This document shows, piece by piece, positions 11,501 through 23,996 of a stretch of 64,000 bases of DNA. The first letter of the stretch is position 1, and each line of letters begins with the position of its first letter. The stretch is from contig JAYJMM010000034.1 of NCBI GenBank assembly GCA_037349105.1, positions 3,348,001 through 3,412,000 on the forward strand. The letters run 5' to 3'. The notes beneath the pieces were generated by a model. That model was not told the DNA's origin. It did no database searches and worked only from the letters and a program-made list of their open reading frames with translations. This DNA is from Limnomonas spitsbergensis. Taxonomy: Eukaryota > Chlorophyta > Chlorophyceae > Chlamydomonadales. A program made the translations under genes and the position numbers.

Positions 11501-14500
11501 GGACCATGCAACACCCGCTGCATGATTGCACATGGACCATGCAACAGCTGCTGCATGATTGCACATGGACCATGCAACAGCTGCTGCATGATTGCACATG
11601 GACCATGCAACAGCTGCTGCATGATTGCACATGGACCATGCAACAGCTGCTGCATGATTGCACATGGACCATGCAACAGCTGCTGCATGATTGCACATGG
11701 GCCATGCAACAGCTGCTGCATGATTGCACATGGACCATGCAACAGCTGCTGCAGGATTGCACATGGACCATGCAACAGCTGCTGCATGATTGCACATGGA
11801 CCATGCAACAGCCGCTGCATGATTGCACATGGACCATGCAACAGCTGCTGCATGATTGCACATGGACCATGCAACAGCTGTTACATAATTGCACATGGAC
11901 CATGCAACAGCTGCTGCATGATTGCACATGGACCATGCAACAGCTGCTGCATGATTGCACATGGACCATGCAACAGCTGCTGCATGATTGCACATGGACC
12001 ATGCAACAGCTGCTGCAGGATTGCACATGGACCATGCAACAGCTGCTGCATCACTGCACATGGACCATGCAACAACCGCTGCATGATTGCACATGGACCA
12101 TGCAACAGTTGCTGCATGATTGCACTTGGACCATGCAACAGCTGCTGCATGATTGCACATGGACCATGCAACAGCTGCTGCATGATTGCACATGGACCAT
12201 GCAACAGCTGCTGCATGATTGCACATGGACCATGCAACAGCCGCTGCATGATTGCACATGGACCATGCAACAGCTGCTGCATGATTGCACATGGACCATG
12301 CAACAGCTGCTGCATGTTTGCACATGGACCATGCAACAGCTGCTGCATGATTGCACATGGACCATGCAACAGCTGCTGCATGATTGCACATGGACCATGC
12401 AACAGCCGCTGCATGATTGCACATGGACCATGCAACAGCTGCTGCATGATTGCACATGGACCATGCAACAGCTGCTGCATGATTGCACATGGACCATGCA
12501 ACAGCTGCTGCATGATTGCACATGGACCATGCAACAGCTGCTGCATGATTGCACATGGACCATGCAACAGCTGCTGCATGATTGCACATGGACCATGCAA
12601 CAGCTGCTGCATGATTGCACATGGACCATGCAACAGCTGCTGCATAATTGCACATGGACCATGCAACAGCCGCTGCATGATTGCACATGGACCATGCAAC
12701 AGCCGCTGCATGATTGCACATGGACCATGCAACAGCCGCTGCATGATTGCACATCGACCATGCAGCAGCTGCTGCATGATTGCACATGGACCATGCAACA
12801 GCTGCTGTATGATTGCACATGGACCACGCAACAGCTGCTGCATGATTGCGCATGGACCATGCAACAGCTGCTGCATGATTGCACATGGACCATGCAACAG
12901 CTGTTGCATGATTGCACATGGACCATGCAACAGCTGCTGCATGATTGCACATGGACCATGCAACACCCGCTGCATGATTGCACATGGACCATGCAACAGC
13001 TGCTGCATGATTGCACATGGACCATGCAACAGCTGCTGCATGATTGCACATGGACCATGCAACAGCTGCTGCATGATTGCACATGGACCATGCAACAGCT
13101 GCTGCATGATTGCACATGGACCATGCAACAGCTGCTGCATGATTGCACATGGGCCATGCAACAGCTGCTGCAGGATTGCACATGGACCATGCAACAGCTG
13201 CTGCAGGATTGCACATGGACCATGCAACAGCTGCTGCATGATTGCACATGGACCATGCAACAGCCGCTGCATGATTGCACATGGACCATGCAACAGCTGC
13301 TGCATGATTGCACATGGACCATGCAACAGCTGTTACATAATTGCACATGGACCATGCAACAGCTGCTGCATGATTGCACATGGACCATGCAACAGCTGCT
13401 GCATGATTGCACATGGACCATGCAACAGCTGCTGCATGATTGCACATGGACCATGCAACAGCTGCTGCATGATTGCACATGGACCATGCAACAGCTGCTG
13501 CAGGATTGCACATGGACCATGCAACAGCTGCTGCATCACTGCACATGGACCATGCAACAACCGCTGCATGATTGCACATGGACCATGCAACAGTTGCTGC
13601 ATGATTGCACTTGGACCATGCAACAGCTGCTGCATGATTGCACATGGACCATGCAACAGCTGCTGCATGATTGCACATGGACCATGCAACAGCTGCTGCA
13701 TGATTGCACATGGACCATGCAACAGCCGCTGCATGATTGCACATGGACCATGCAACAGCTGCTGCATGATTGCACATGGACCATGCAACAGCTGCTGCAT
13801 GTTTGCACATGGACCATGCAACAGCTGCTGCATGATTGCACATGGACCATGCAACAGCCGCTGCATGATTGCACATGGACCATGCAACAGCTGCTGCATG
13901 ATTGCACATGGACCATGCAACAGCTGCTGCATGATTGCACATGGACCATGCAACAGCTGCTGCATGATTGCACATGGACCATGCAACAGCTGCTGCATGA
14001 TTGCACATGGACCATGCAACAGCTGCTGCATGATTGCACATGGACCATGCAACAGCTGCTGCATGATTGCACATGGACCATGCAACAGCTGCTGCATAAT
14101 TGCACATGGACCATGCAACAGCCGCTGCATGATTGCACATGGACCATGCAACAGCCGCTGCATGATTGCACATCGACCATGCAGCAGCTGCTGCATGATT
14201 GCACATGGACCATGCAACAGCTGCTGCATGATTGCACATGGACCATGCAACAGCTGCTGCATGATTGCACATGGACCATGCAACAGCTGCTGCATGATTG
14301 CACATGGACCATGCAACAGCTGCTGCATGATTGCACATGGACCATGCAACAGCTGCTGCATGATTGCACATGGACCATGCAACAGCTGCTGCATGATTGC
14401 ACATGGACCATGCAACAGCTGCTGCATGATTGCACATGGACCATGCAACAGCTGCTGCATGATTGCACATGGACCATGCAACAGCTGCTGCATGATTGCA

Positions 14501-17500
14501 CATGGACCATGCAACAGCTGCTGCATGATTGCACATGGACCATGCAACAGCTGCTGCATGATTGCACATGGACCATGCAACAGCCGCTGCATGATTGCAC
14601 ATGGACCATGCAACAGCTGCTGCATGATTGCACATGGACCATGCAACAGCTGCTGCATGATTGCACATGGACCATGCAACAGCTGCTGCATGATTGCACA
14701 TGGACCATGCAACAGCTGCTGCATGATTGCACATGGACCATGCAACAGCTGCTGCATGATTGCACATGGACCATGCAACAGCTGCTGCATGATTGCACAT
14801 GGACCATGCAGCAGCTGCTGCATGATTGCACATGGACCATGCAACAGCTGCTGCATGATTGCGCATGGACCATGCAACAGCCGCTGCATGATTGCACATG
14901 GACCATGCAACAGCCGCTGCATGATTGCACATGGACCATGCAACAGCTGCTGCATGATTGCACATGGACCATGCAACAGCTGCTGCATGATTGCACATGG
15001 ACCACGCAACAGCTGCTGCATGATTGCACATGGACCATGCAACAGCTGCTGCATGATTGCACATGGACCATGCAACAGCTGCTGCATGATTGCGCATGGA
15101 CCATGCAACAGCCGCTGCATGATTGCACATGGACCATGCAACAGCCGCTGCATGATTGCACATGGACCATGCAACAGCTGCTGCACAATTGCACATGGAC
15201 CATGCAACAGCTGCTGTATGATTGCACATGGACCATGCAACAGCTGCTGCATGATTGCACATGGACCATGCAACAGCCGCTGCATGATTGCACATGGACC
15301 ATGCAACAGCTGCTGCATGATTGCACATGGACCATGCAACAGCTGCTGCATAATTGCACATGGACCATGCAACAGCTGCTGCATGATTGCACATGGACCA
15401 TGCAACAGCTGCTGCATGATTGCACATGGACCATGCAACAGCTGCTGCATGATTGCACATGGACCATGCAACAGCTGCTGCATGATTGCACATGGGCCAT
15501 GCAACATCTGCTGCATGATTGCACATGGACCATGCAACAGCTGCTGCATGATTGCACATGGACCATGCAACAGCTGCTGCATGATTGCACATGGACCATG
15601 CAACAGCTGCTGCATGATTGCACATGGACCATGCAACAGCTGCTGCATGATTGCACATGGACCATGCAACAGCTGCTGCATGATTGCACATGGACCATGC
15701 AACAGCTGCTGCATGATTGCACATGGACCATGCAACAGCTGCTGCATGATTGCGCATGGACCATGCAACAGCCGCTGCATGATTGCATATGGACCATGCA
15801 ACAGCCGCTGCATGATTGCGCATGGACCATGCAACAGCTGCTGCATGATTGCACATGGACCATGCAACAGCTGCTGTATGATTGCACATGGACCACGCAA
15901 CAGCTGCTGCATGATTGCACATGGACCATGCAACAGCTGCTGCATGATTGCACATGGACCATGCAACAGCTGCTGCATGATTGCACATGGACCATGCAAC
16001 AGCCGCTGCATGATTGCACATGGACCATGCAACAGCTGCTGCATGATTGCACATGGACCATGCAACAGCTGCTGCAGGATTGCACATGGACCACGCAACA
16101 GCTGCTGCATGATTGCACATGGACCATGCAACAGCTGCTGCATGATTGCACATGGACCATGCAACAGCTGCTGCATGATTGCACATGGACCATGCAACAG
16201 CTGCTGCATGATTGCACATGGACCATGCAACAGCTGCTGCATGATTGCACATGGACCATGCAACATCTGCTGCATGATTGCACATGGACCATGCAACAGC
16301 TGCTGCATGATTGCACATGGACCATGCAACAGCTGCTGCATGATTGCACATGGACCAAGCAACAGCCGCTGCATGATTGCACATGGACCATGCAACAGCT
16401 GCTGCATGATTGCACATGGACCATGCAACAGCTGCTGCATGATTGCACATGGACCATGCAACAGCTGCTGCATGATTGCACATGGACCATGCAACAGCTG
16501 CTGCATGATTGCGCATGGACCATGCAACAGCCGCTGCATGATTGCATATGGACCATGCAACAGCCGCTGCATGATTGCGCATGGACCATGCAACAGCTGC
16601 TGCATGATTGCACATGGACCATGCAACAGCTGCTGTATGATTGCACATGGACCACGCAACAGCTGCTGCATGATTGCACATGGACCATGCAACAGCTGCT
16701 GCATGATTGCACATGGACCATGCAACAGCTGCTGCATGATTGCACATGGACCATGCAACAGCCGCTGCATGATTGCACATGGACCATGCAACAGCTGCTG
16801 CATGATTGCACATGGACCATGCAACAGCTGCTGCAGGATTGCACATGGACCACGCAACAGCTGCTGCATGATTGCACATGGACCATGCAACAGCTGCTGC
16901 ATGATTGCACATGGACCATGCAACAGCTGCTGCATGATTGCGCATGGACCATGCAACAGCCGCTGCATGATTGCACATGGACCATGCAACAGCCGCTGCA
17001 TGATTGCACATGGACCATGCAACAGCTGCTGCACGATTGCACATGGACCATGCAACAGCTGCTGTATGATTGCACATGGACCATGCAACAGCTGCTGCAT
17101 GATTGCACATGGACCATGCAACAGCCGCTGCATGATTGCACATGGACCATGCAACACCCGCTGCATGATTGCACATGGACCATGCAACAGCTGTTACATA
17201 ATTGCACATGGACCATGCAACAGCTGCTGCATGATTGCACATGGACCATGCAACAGCTGCTGCATGATTGCACATGGACCATGCAACAGCTGCTGCATGA
17301 TTGCACATGGACCATGCAACAGCTGCTGCATGATTGCACATGGACCATGCAACATCTGCTGCATGATTGCACATGGACCATGCAACAGCTGCTGCATGAT
17401 TTCACATGGACCATGCAACAGCTGCTGCATGATTGCACATGGACCATGCAACAGCTGCTGCATGATTGCACATGGACCATGCAACAGCTGCTGCATGATT

Positions 17501-20500
17501 GCACATGGACCATGCAACAGCTGCTGCATGATTGCACATGGACCATGCAACAGCTGCTGCATGATTGCACATGGACCATGCAACAGCTGCTGCATGATTG
17601 CACATGGACCATGCAACAGCCGCTGCATGATTGCACATGGACCATGCAACAGCTGCTGCATGATTGCACATGGACCATGCAACAGCTGCTGCATGATTGC
17701 ACATGGACCATGCAACAGCTGCTGCATGATTGCACATGGACCATGCAACAGCTGCTGCATGATTGCACATGGACCATGCAACAGCTGCTGCATGATTGCA
17801 CATGGACCATGCAACAGCTGCTGCATGATTGCACATGGACCATGCAACAGCTGCTGCATGATTGCACATGGACCATGCAACAGCTGCTGCATGATTGCGC
17901 ATGGACCATGCAACAGCCGCTGCATGATTGCACATGGACCATGCAACAGCCGCTGCATGATTGCACATGGACCATGCAACAGCTGCTGCATGATTGCACA
18001 TGGACCATGCAACAGCTGCTGCATGATTGCACATGGACCACGCAACAGCTGCTGCATGATTGCACATGGACCATGCAACAGCTGCTGCATGATTGCACAT
18101 GGACCATGCAACAGCTGCTGCATGATTGCGCATGGACCATGCAACAGCCGCTGCATGATTGCACATGGACCATGCAACAGCCGCTGCATGATTGCACATG
18201 GACCATGCAACAGCTGCTGCACAATTGCACATGGACCATGCAACAGCTGCTGTATGATTGCACATGGACCATGCAACAGCTGCTGCATGATTGCACATGG
18301 ACCATGCAACAGCCGCTGCATGATTGCACATGGACCATGCAACAGCTGCTGCATGATTGCACATGGACCATGCAACAGCTGCTGCATAATTGCACATGGA
18401 CCATGCAACAGCTGCTGCATGATTGCACATGGACCATGCAACAGCTGCTGCATGATTGCACATGGACCATGCAACAGCTGCTGCATGATTGCACATGGAC
18501 CATGCAACAGCTGCTGCATGATTGCACATGGGCCATGCAACATCTGCTGCATGATTGCACATGGACCATGCAACAGCTGCTGCATGATTGCACATGGACC
18601 ATGCAACAGCTGCTGCATGATTGCACATGGACCATGCAACAGCTGCTGCATGATTGCACATGGACCATGCAACAGCTGCTGCATGATTGCACATGGACCA
18701 TGCAACAGCTGCTGCATGATTGCACATGGACCATGCAACAGCTGCTGCATGATTGCACATGGACCATGCAACAGCTGCTGCATGATTGCGCATGGACCAT
18801 GCAACAGCCGCTGCATGATTGCATATGGACCATGCAACAGCCGCTGCATGATTGCGCATGGACCATGCAACAGCTGCTGCATGATTGCACATGGACCATG
18901 CAACAGCTGCTGTATGATTGCACATGGACCACGCAACAGCTGCTGCATGATTGCACATGGACCATGCAACAGCTGCTGCATGATTGCACATGGACCATGC
19001 AACAGCTGCTGCATGATTGCACATGGACCATGCAACAGCCGCTGCATGATTGCACATGGACCATGCAACAGCTGCTGCATGATTGCACATGGACCATGCA
19101 ACAGCTGCTGCAGGATTGCACATGGACCACGCAACAGCTGCTGCATGATTGCACATGGACCATGCAACAGCTGCTGCATGATTGCACATGGACCATGCAA
19201 CAGCTGCTGCATGATTGCACATGGACCATGCAACAGCTGCTGCATGATTGCACATGGACCATGCAACAGCTGCTGCATGATTGCACATGGACCATGCAAC
19301 ATCTGCTGCATGATTGCACATGGACCATGCAACAGCTGCTGCATGATTGCACATGGACCATGCAACAGCTGCTGCATGATTGCACATGGACCAAGCAACA
19401 GCCGCTGCATGATTGCACATGGACCATGCAACAGCTGCTGCATGATTGCACATGGACCATGCAACAGCTGCTGCATGATTGCACATGGACCATGCAACAG
19501 CTGCTGCATGATTGCACATGGACCATGCAACAGCTGCTGCATGATTGCGCATGGACCATGCAACAGCCGCTGCATGATTGCATATGGACCATGCAACAGC
19601 CGCTGCATGATTGCGCATGGACCATGCAACAGCTGCTGCATGATTGCACATGGACCATGCAACAGCTGCTGTATGATTGCACATGGACCACGCAACAGCT
19701 GCTGCATGATTGCACATGGACCATGCAACAGCTGCTGCATGATTGCACATGGACCATGCAACAGCTGCTGCATGATTGCACATGGACCATGCAACAGCCG
19801 CTGCATGATTGCACATGGACCATGCAACAGCTGCTGCATGATTGCACATGGACCATGCAACAGCTGCTGCAGGATTGCACATGGACCACGCAACAGCTGC
19901 TGCATGATTGCACATGGACCATGCAACAGCTGCTGCATGATTGCACATGGACCATGCAACAGCTGCTGCATGATTGCGCATGGACCATGCAACAGCCGCT
20001 GCATGATTGCACATGGACCATGCAACAGCCGCTGCATGATTGCACATGGACCATGCAACAGCTGCTGCACGATTGCACATGGACCATGCAACAGCTGCTG
20101 TATGATTGCACATGGACCATGCAACAGCTGCTGCATGATTGCACATGGACCATGCAACAGCCGCTGCATGATTGCACATGGACCATGCAACACCCGCTGC
20201 ATGATTGCACATGGACCATGCAACAGCTGTTACATAATTGCACATGGACCATGCAACAGCTGCTGCATGATTGCACATGGACCATGCAACAGCTGCTGCA
20301 TGATTGCACATGGACCATGCAACAGCTGCTGCATGATTGCACATGGACCATGCAACAGCTGCTGCATGATTGCACATGGACCATGCAACATCTGCTGCAT
20401 GATTGCACATGGACCATGCAACAGCTGCTGCATGATTTCACATGGACCATGCAACAGCTGCTGCATGATTGCACATGGACCAAGCAACAGCCGCTGCATG

Positions 20501-21905
20501 ATTGCACATGGACCATGCAACAGCTGCTGCATGATTGCACATGGACCATGCAACAGCTGCTGCATGATTGCACATGGACCATGCAACAGCTGCTGCATGA
20601 TTGCACATGGACCATGCAACAGCTGCTGCATGATTGCGCATGGACCATGCAACAGCCGCTGCATGATTGCATATGGACCATGCAACAGCCGCTGCATGAT
20701 TGCGCATGGACCATGCAACAGCTGCTGCATGATTGCACATGGACCATGCAACAGCTGCTGTATGATTGCACATGGACTACGCAACAGCTGCTGCATGATT
20801 GCACATGGACCATGCAACAGCTGCTGCATGATTGCACATGGACCATGCAACAGCTGCTGCATGATAGCACATGGACCATGCAACAGCCGCTGCATGATTA
20901 CACATGGACCATGCAACAGCTGCTGCATGATTGCACATGGACCATGCAACAGCTGCTGCATGATTGCACATGGACCATGCAACAGCTGCTGCATGATTGC
21001 ACATGGACCATGCAACAGCTGCTGCATGATTGCACATGGACCATGCAACAGCTGCTGCATGATTGCACATGGACCATGCAACAGCTGCTGCATGATTGCA
21101 CATGGACCATGCAACAGCTGCTGTATGATTGCACATGGACCATGCAACAGCTGCTGCATGATTGCACATGGACCATGCAACAGCCGCTGCATGATTGCAC
21201 ATGGACCATGCAACAGCTGCTGCATGATTGCACATGGACCATGCAACAGCTGCTGCATGATTGCACATGGACCATGCAACAGCTGCTGCATGATTGCACA
21301 TGGACCATGCAACAGCTGCTGCATGATTGCACATGGACCATGCAACAGCTGCTGCATGATTGCACATGGACCATGCAACAGCTGCTGCATGATTGCACAT
21401 GGACCATGCAACAGCTGCTGCATAATTGCACATGGACCATGCAACAGCTGCTGCATGATTGCACATGGACCATGCAACAGCTGCTGCATGATTGCACATG
21501 GACCATGCAACAGCTGCTGCATGATTGCACATGGACCATGCAACAGCTGCTGCATAATTGCACATGGACCATGCAACAGCCGCTGCATGATTGCACATGG
21601 ACCATGCAACAGCCGCTGCATGATTGCACATGGACCATGCAACAGCCGCTGCATGATTGCACATGGACCATGCAACAGCTGCTGCATGATTGCACATGGA
21701 CCATGCAACAGCTGCTGCATGATTGCACATGGACCATGCAACAGCTGCTGCATGATTGCACATGGACCATGCAACAGCTGCTGCATAATTGCTCATGGAC
21801 CATGCAACAGCTGCTACATGATTGCACATGGACCATGCAACAGCCGCTGCATGATTGCACATGGACCATGAAACAGCTGCTGCATGATTGCACATGGAGC
21901 ATTTG
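5581..21905. repeat. Giant 33-bp tandem array (about 495 units)
   Basis: The unit is CATGATTGCACATGG + ACCATGCAACAGCTGCTG (33 bp). About 494.7 units follow one another with no visible indel, so the register is kept for 16.3 kb. Sites carrying the variant 'gttacataattg' recur about 1287, 1089, 198, 990, 528, 990, 1452, 3861 and 3036 bp apart, all exact multiples of 33. Large blocks are duplicated: the segment from about 14.5 to 17.4 kb recurs 3036 bp downstream with private variants such as 'accaagcaac' and 'gatttcacatgg'. Five of six frames are open because 33 is divisible by three; the sixth has TGA in every unit. The frame from 5416 to 21906 would encode an 11-residue repeat (HDCTWTMQQLL), but common variants change amino acids freely, so I call this a satellite rather than a proven gene. 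Confidence 0.95.
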
Positions 21906-21906
21906 A

Positions 21907-22500
21907 AAACCATGTGACATGGCTGATGGTGACGCGCTGCACCACGCGCACCTTGGAGGCGCATTCCATATGTCCCTGGCAGGCTGCTGGGCGGCCACCA
22001 CTGCATCAAACCTTGACTGGCACGCAGGCCACGATGTAGCTGACATGTAGCCGTGTCATGCATGCCCCGTACCTGGTTGATTGCCATGCGTGGCGATACC
22101 GGCAGCGCATGGTTGTTGATCGCGGGCATGACCTCCATCTCGTTGTGGGAGGCACCGGGAGAGAACTGATCTCGATGCGGAACCACTCGGGATCAGTGAC
22201 GGGCACGGTCTTGTTCTCATACATCCTGAGGGCACATGTTCAGGATGAAGGGTTATGGATCGAGTCTCATGCATTTCGAGGAGCAGTCGCGACTGCAGTG
22301 TCTGCTTTAACATCATTAAAACCATCCTGTGGGACACGGGCTTAGGGTCAAGGGGTGACTGAAGGGTTTAGGGTTGATTCTCAGGCATCCATAATGGATC
22401 ATGCATGCATCAGTCATGTTTGCACGCCTGCCCTAGATCTATATCTTGACTGGATCTGGACTGGATCTGAACCATGATCCCAGGTGATAAATTTCTTCCC
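21907..22500. other. Unique spacer after the 33-bp array
   Basis: No gene is supported. It contains a diverged copy of the TGTAGCTGA dimer (about 22034-22060) and, near 22441-22475, short direct repeats of 'actggatctg'. Short frames on both strands look random. Confidence 0.4.
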
Positions 22501-22550
22501 GCATTCAGCCTTCCCCCCCCCCCTCCCCATAGCGTCCTCGGGTCTTCAAC

Positions 22551-22811
22551 ATGAGGGTGGGTGTAAGCCTGCCCCCCTTGACTTCCCGTAGCCCCTTAGC
22601 AATCTGTCCGGCAGGACCTGATCTGGATCTAGAATGGATCTGCAGCAGATCTGCCCCCTGTTTCCCGATGGCAAGAAATTCCCTTTTCGCTGCACCCCTG
22701 ATCCGTTTTGTTGAGGGTGTCCCCCCGCCCCCCGTCCCCCCCCCCAGCAGGAATCTCACCAAGATGGGTGTGAGGCTGTCCCCCTCCAGATCCAGCAGCC
22801 CCTTGGTGATC
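22551..22811 (-). repeat. Duplicated exon-like segment
   Basis: On the minus strand an acceptor-like GCTCAG precedes a 17-codon block, ITKGLLDLEGDSLTPIL, which ends at a GTGAGA donor (about 22761-22811). About 185 bp further on, after another ACAG, a diverged copy reads IAKGLREVKGGRLTPTL (about 22558-22610). Both copies keep frame, acceptor context and most residues, so this looks like a real micro-exon and its duplicate. I do not recognise the protein. Confidence 0.35.
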
Positions 22812-23239
22812 TGAGCCATGCACAAGGAGGCGACATATTAAGCAGATTTGAAGTTATGTGTGCAACTGGTGTGAAGCAGGTGTGACGACCGTTGAGCAGC
22901 CGCTCTCCCCAGTGCTAGATCTTGAGAGGCTTACTTAGAAGGCTAGAAAAAGCCTGCCACGCCAACAAGAAACGTCAAGGCAAAAACCGAAAGACCTGAA
23001 GACCTGGCCCAAAGAAACGACGGCCAGCTGAGGCTAAAGCGTCATACGAGTGTTAAAATAGCACCTTCAGCCGGACAAAGACTATCACAGCAAAGGGAAC
23101 TGCATGAAGCATGCGGGTGCAGTTATGGACAGAGAGGGCGGGGGGCGTTGAAGTCGCCGAGTCGCCGCCGGATGCACCTGCCTCCGCTGTGTTGCCACTA
23201 ACCGCAATCAGCACCCTCAGATTGGCCTGGTCCCCTCCC

Positions 23240-23398
23240 TCAAAATCCAAGCCGTCTGGCAATGGTGCATACCGCCGCCTCCGAGGCAGCCCATACTTGA
23301 GGGTTGGGCACCAGGGTGAATGGGTTGAACAGCGACAGCATGGCATCATACACTGCTCTGCCGCAGGGATTGGTAAGTACCCTTATGCCATTGATCAT
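23240..23398 (-). CDS. Candidate terminal exon, weak J-domain-like end
   Basis: A minus-strand frame of 52 codons opens with ATG at 23398 and continues MINGIRVLTNPCGRAVYDA, then MLSLFNPFTLVPNPQ, ending ARRLGF-stop at 23240. Codon choice is algal-looking (GCC, CTG, GGC, ACC). The run 'V-L-T-N-P-x-x-R-A-x-Y-D-A-M-L' resembles helix III/IV of chloroplast DnaJ-like proteins. The HPD motif is not visible, so the match is suggestive only. An overlapping frame (LPDGLDFEGGDQANLRVLIA) also looks coded, so a frameshift or alternative splice near 23260 is possible. It is either a terminal exon or a decayed copy. Confidence 0.3.
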   Translation of the reverse strand: MINGIRVLTNPCGRAVYDAMLSLFNPFTLVPNPQVWAASEAAVCTIARRLGF

Positions 23399-23747
23399 CC
23401 GCTCCTGCTCAGAGCCCTAATCTGGACGATGTGGGTCACCAGATCCGGCTGGGATCCAGCTGCTGAATGAAACATAAGGGTAATAAGCCTGACAGGAATG
23501 GCAGAGGACGTGTTCCAAGTAAAGATGGTGGCAAAATGGCAGGCGGCGTGCGTGGCTTCCCAGACACAGTAAGTGCACATAAAAGCCGCATTTCCTACAT
23601 CTCCCACCCATGTTAAGGTCGTCTCATCTGAACTCTATGGTCTGAACCCTCAGGACTAGCCAGGCTACCGGTAGATTCTCCTTGGAATGGCATCTTCATT
23701 CTGACAAATCTTCGTAATCGTCGCCCAGTCACTAGTTATCGAGAACA

Positions 23748-23996
23748 TTGGCCGACATTGGCATGCCGCAGCCCAAGACCTTCTGGTTCACATGGAGGGG
23801 CACAACAGCCAAGGGCGTGTCCGACTGCCTCATGCCAGTCGCGGTATTTGCGCTTCTGTTCGCGGCGCTGCATGCATTCCATTCATTGGATGCCGCGGAT
23901 GCCAATGAACCAACGGTGGAGTTCAACGTCTCACAATTTCTCGAGGATCTACCCGCAAGCAGCGTGGAGGTCGGAATGGCCCGCACTAAGTGGTAA
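23748..23996 (+). CDS. Small predicted single-pass membrane protein, unknown
   Basis: An 82-codon intronless frame starts at ATG 23748 (MADIGMPQPKTFWFTWRG) and stops TAA at 23994-23996. One hydrophobic segment (CLMPVAVFALLFAALHAF, about residues 27-44) could cross a membrane, followed by an acidic tail (VEFNVSQFLEDLPASSVEVG). Codons are typical of highly biased chlorophyte genes (GCC, AAG, ACC, TTC, GGC), unlike the random frames nearby. Size and layout suit a small organellar or ER accessory subunit, but I do not recognise the family. No TGTAA poly(A) motif was seen shortly downstream. It could be a retrocopy of a spliced gene or one exon of a longer one. Confidence 0.45.
   Translation: MADIGMPQPKTFWFTWRGTTAKGVSDCLMPVAVFALLFAALHAFHSLDAADANEPTVEFNVSQFLEDLPASSVEVGMARTKW

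Noticed and set aside
5581..21905. CRISPR array (about 33-bp period)
   Set aside because: There are no unique spacers; the whole period is repeat. The context is eukaryotic and no cas genes are present.
5416..21906. A 5,496-residue Cys/Trp/Gln repeat protein, and similar giant frames on both strands
   Set aside because: Five of six frames are open simply because the 33-bp unit lacks stops in them. Frequent variants are amino-acid changing in every frame, and no domain or splice evidence flanks the array. Kept as a testable question, not a gene call.
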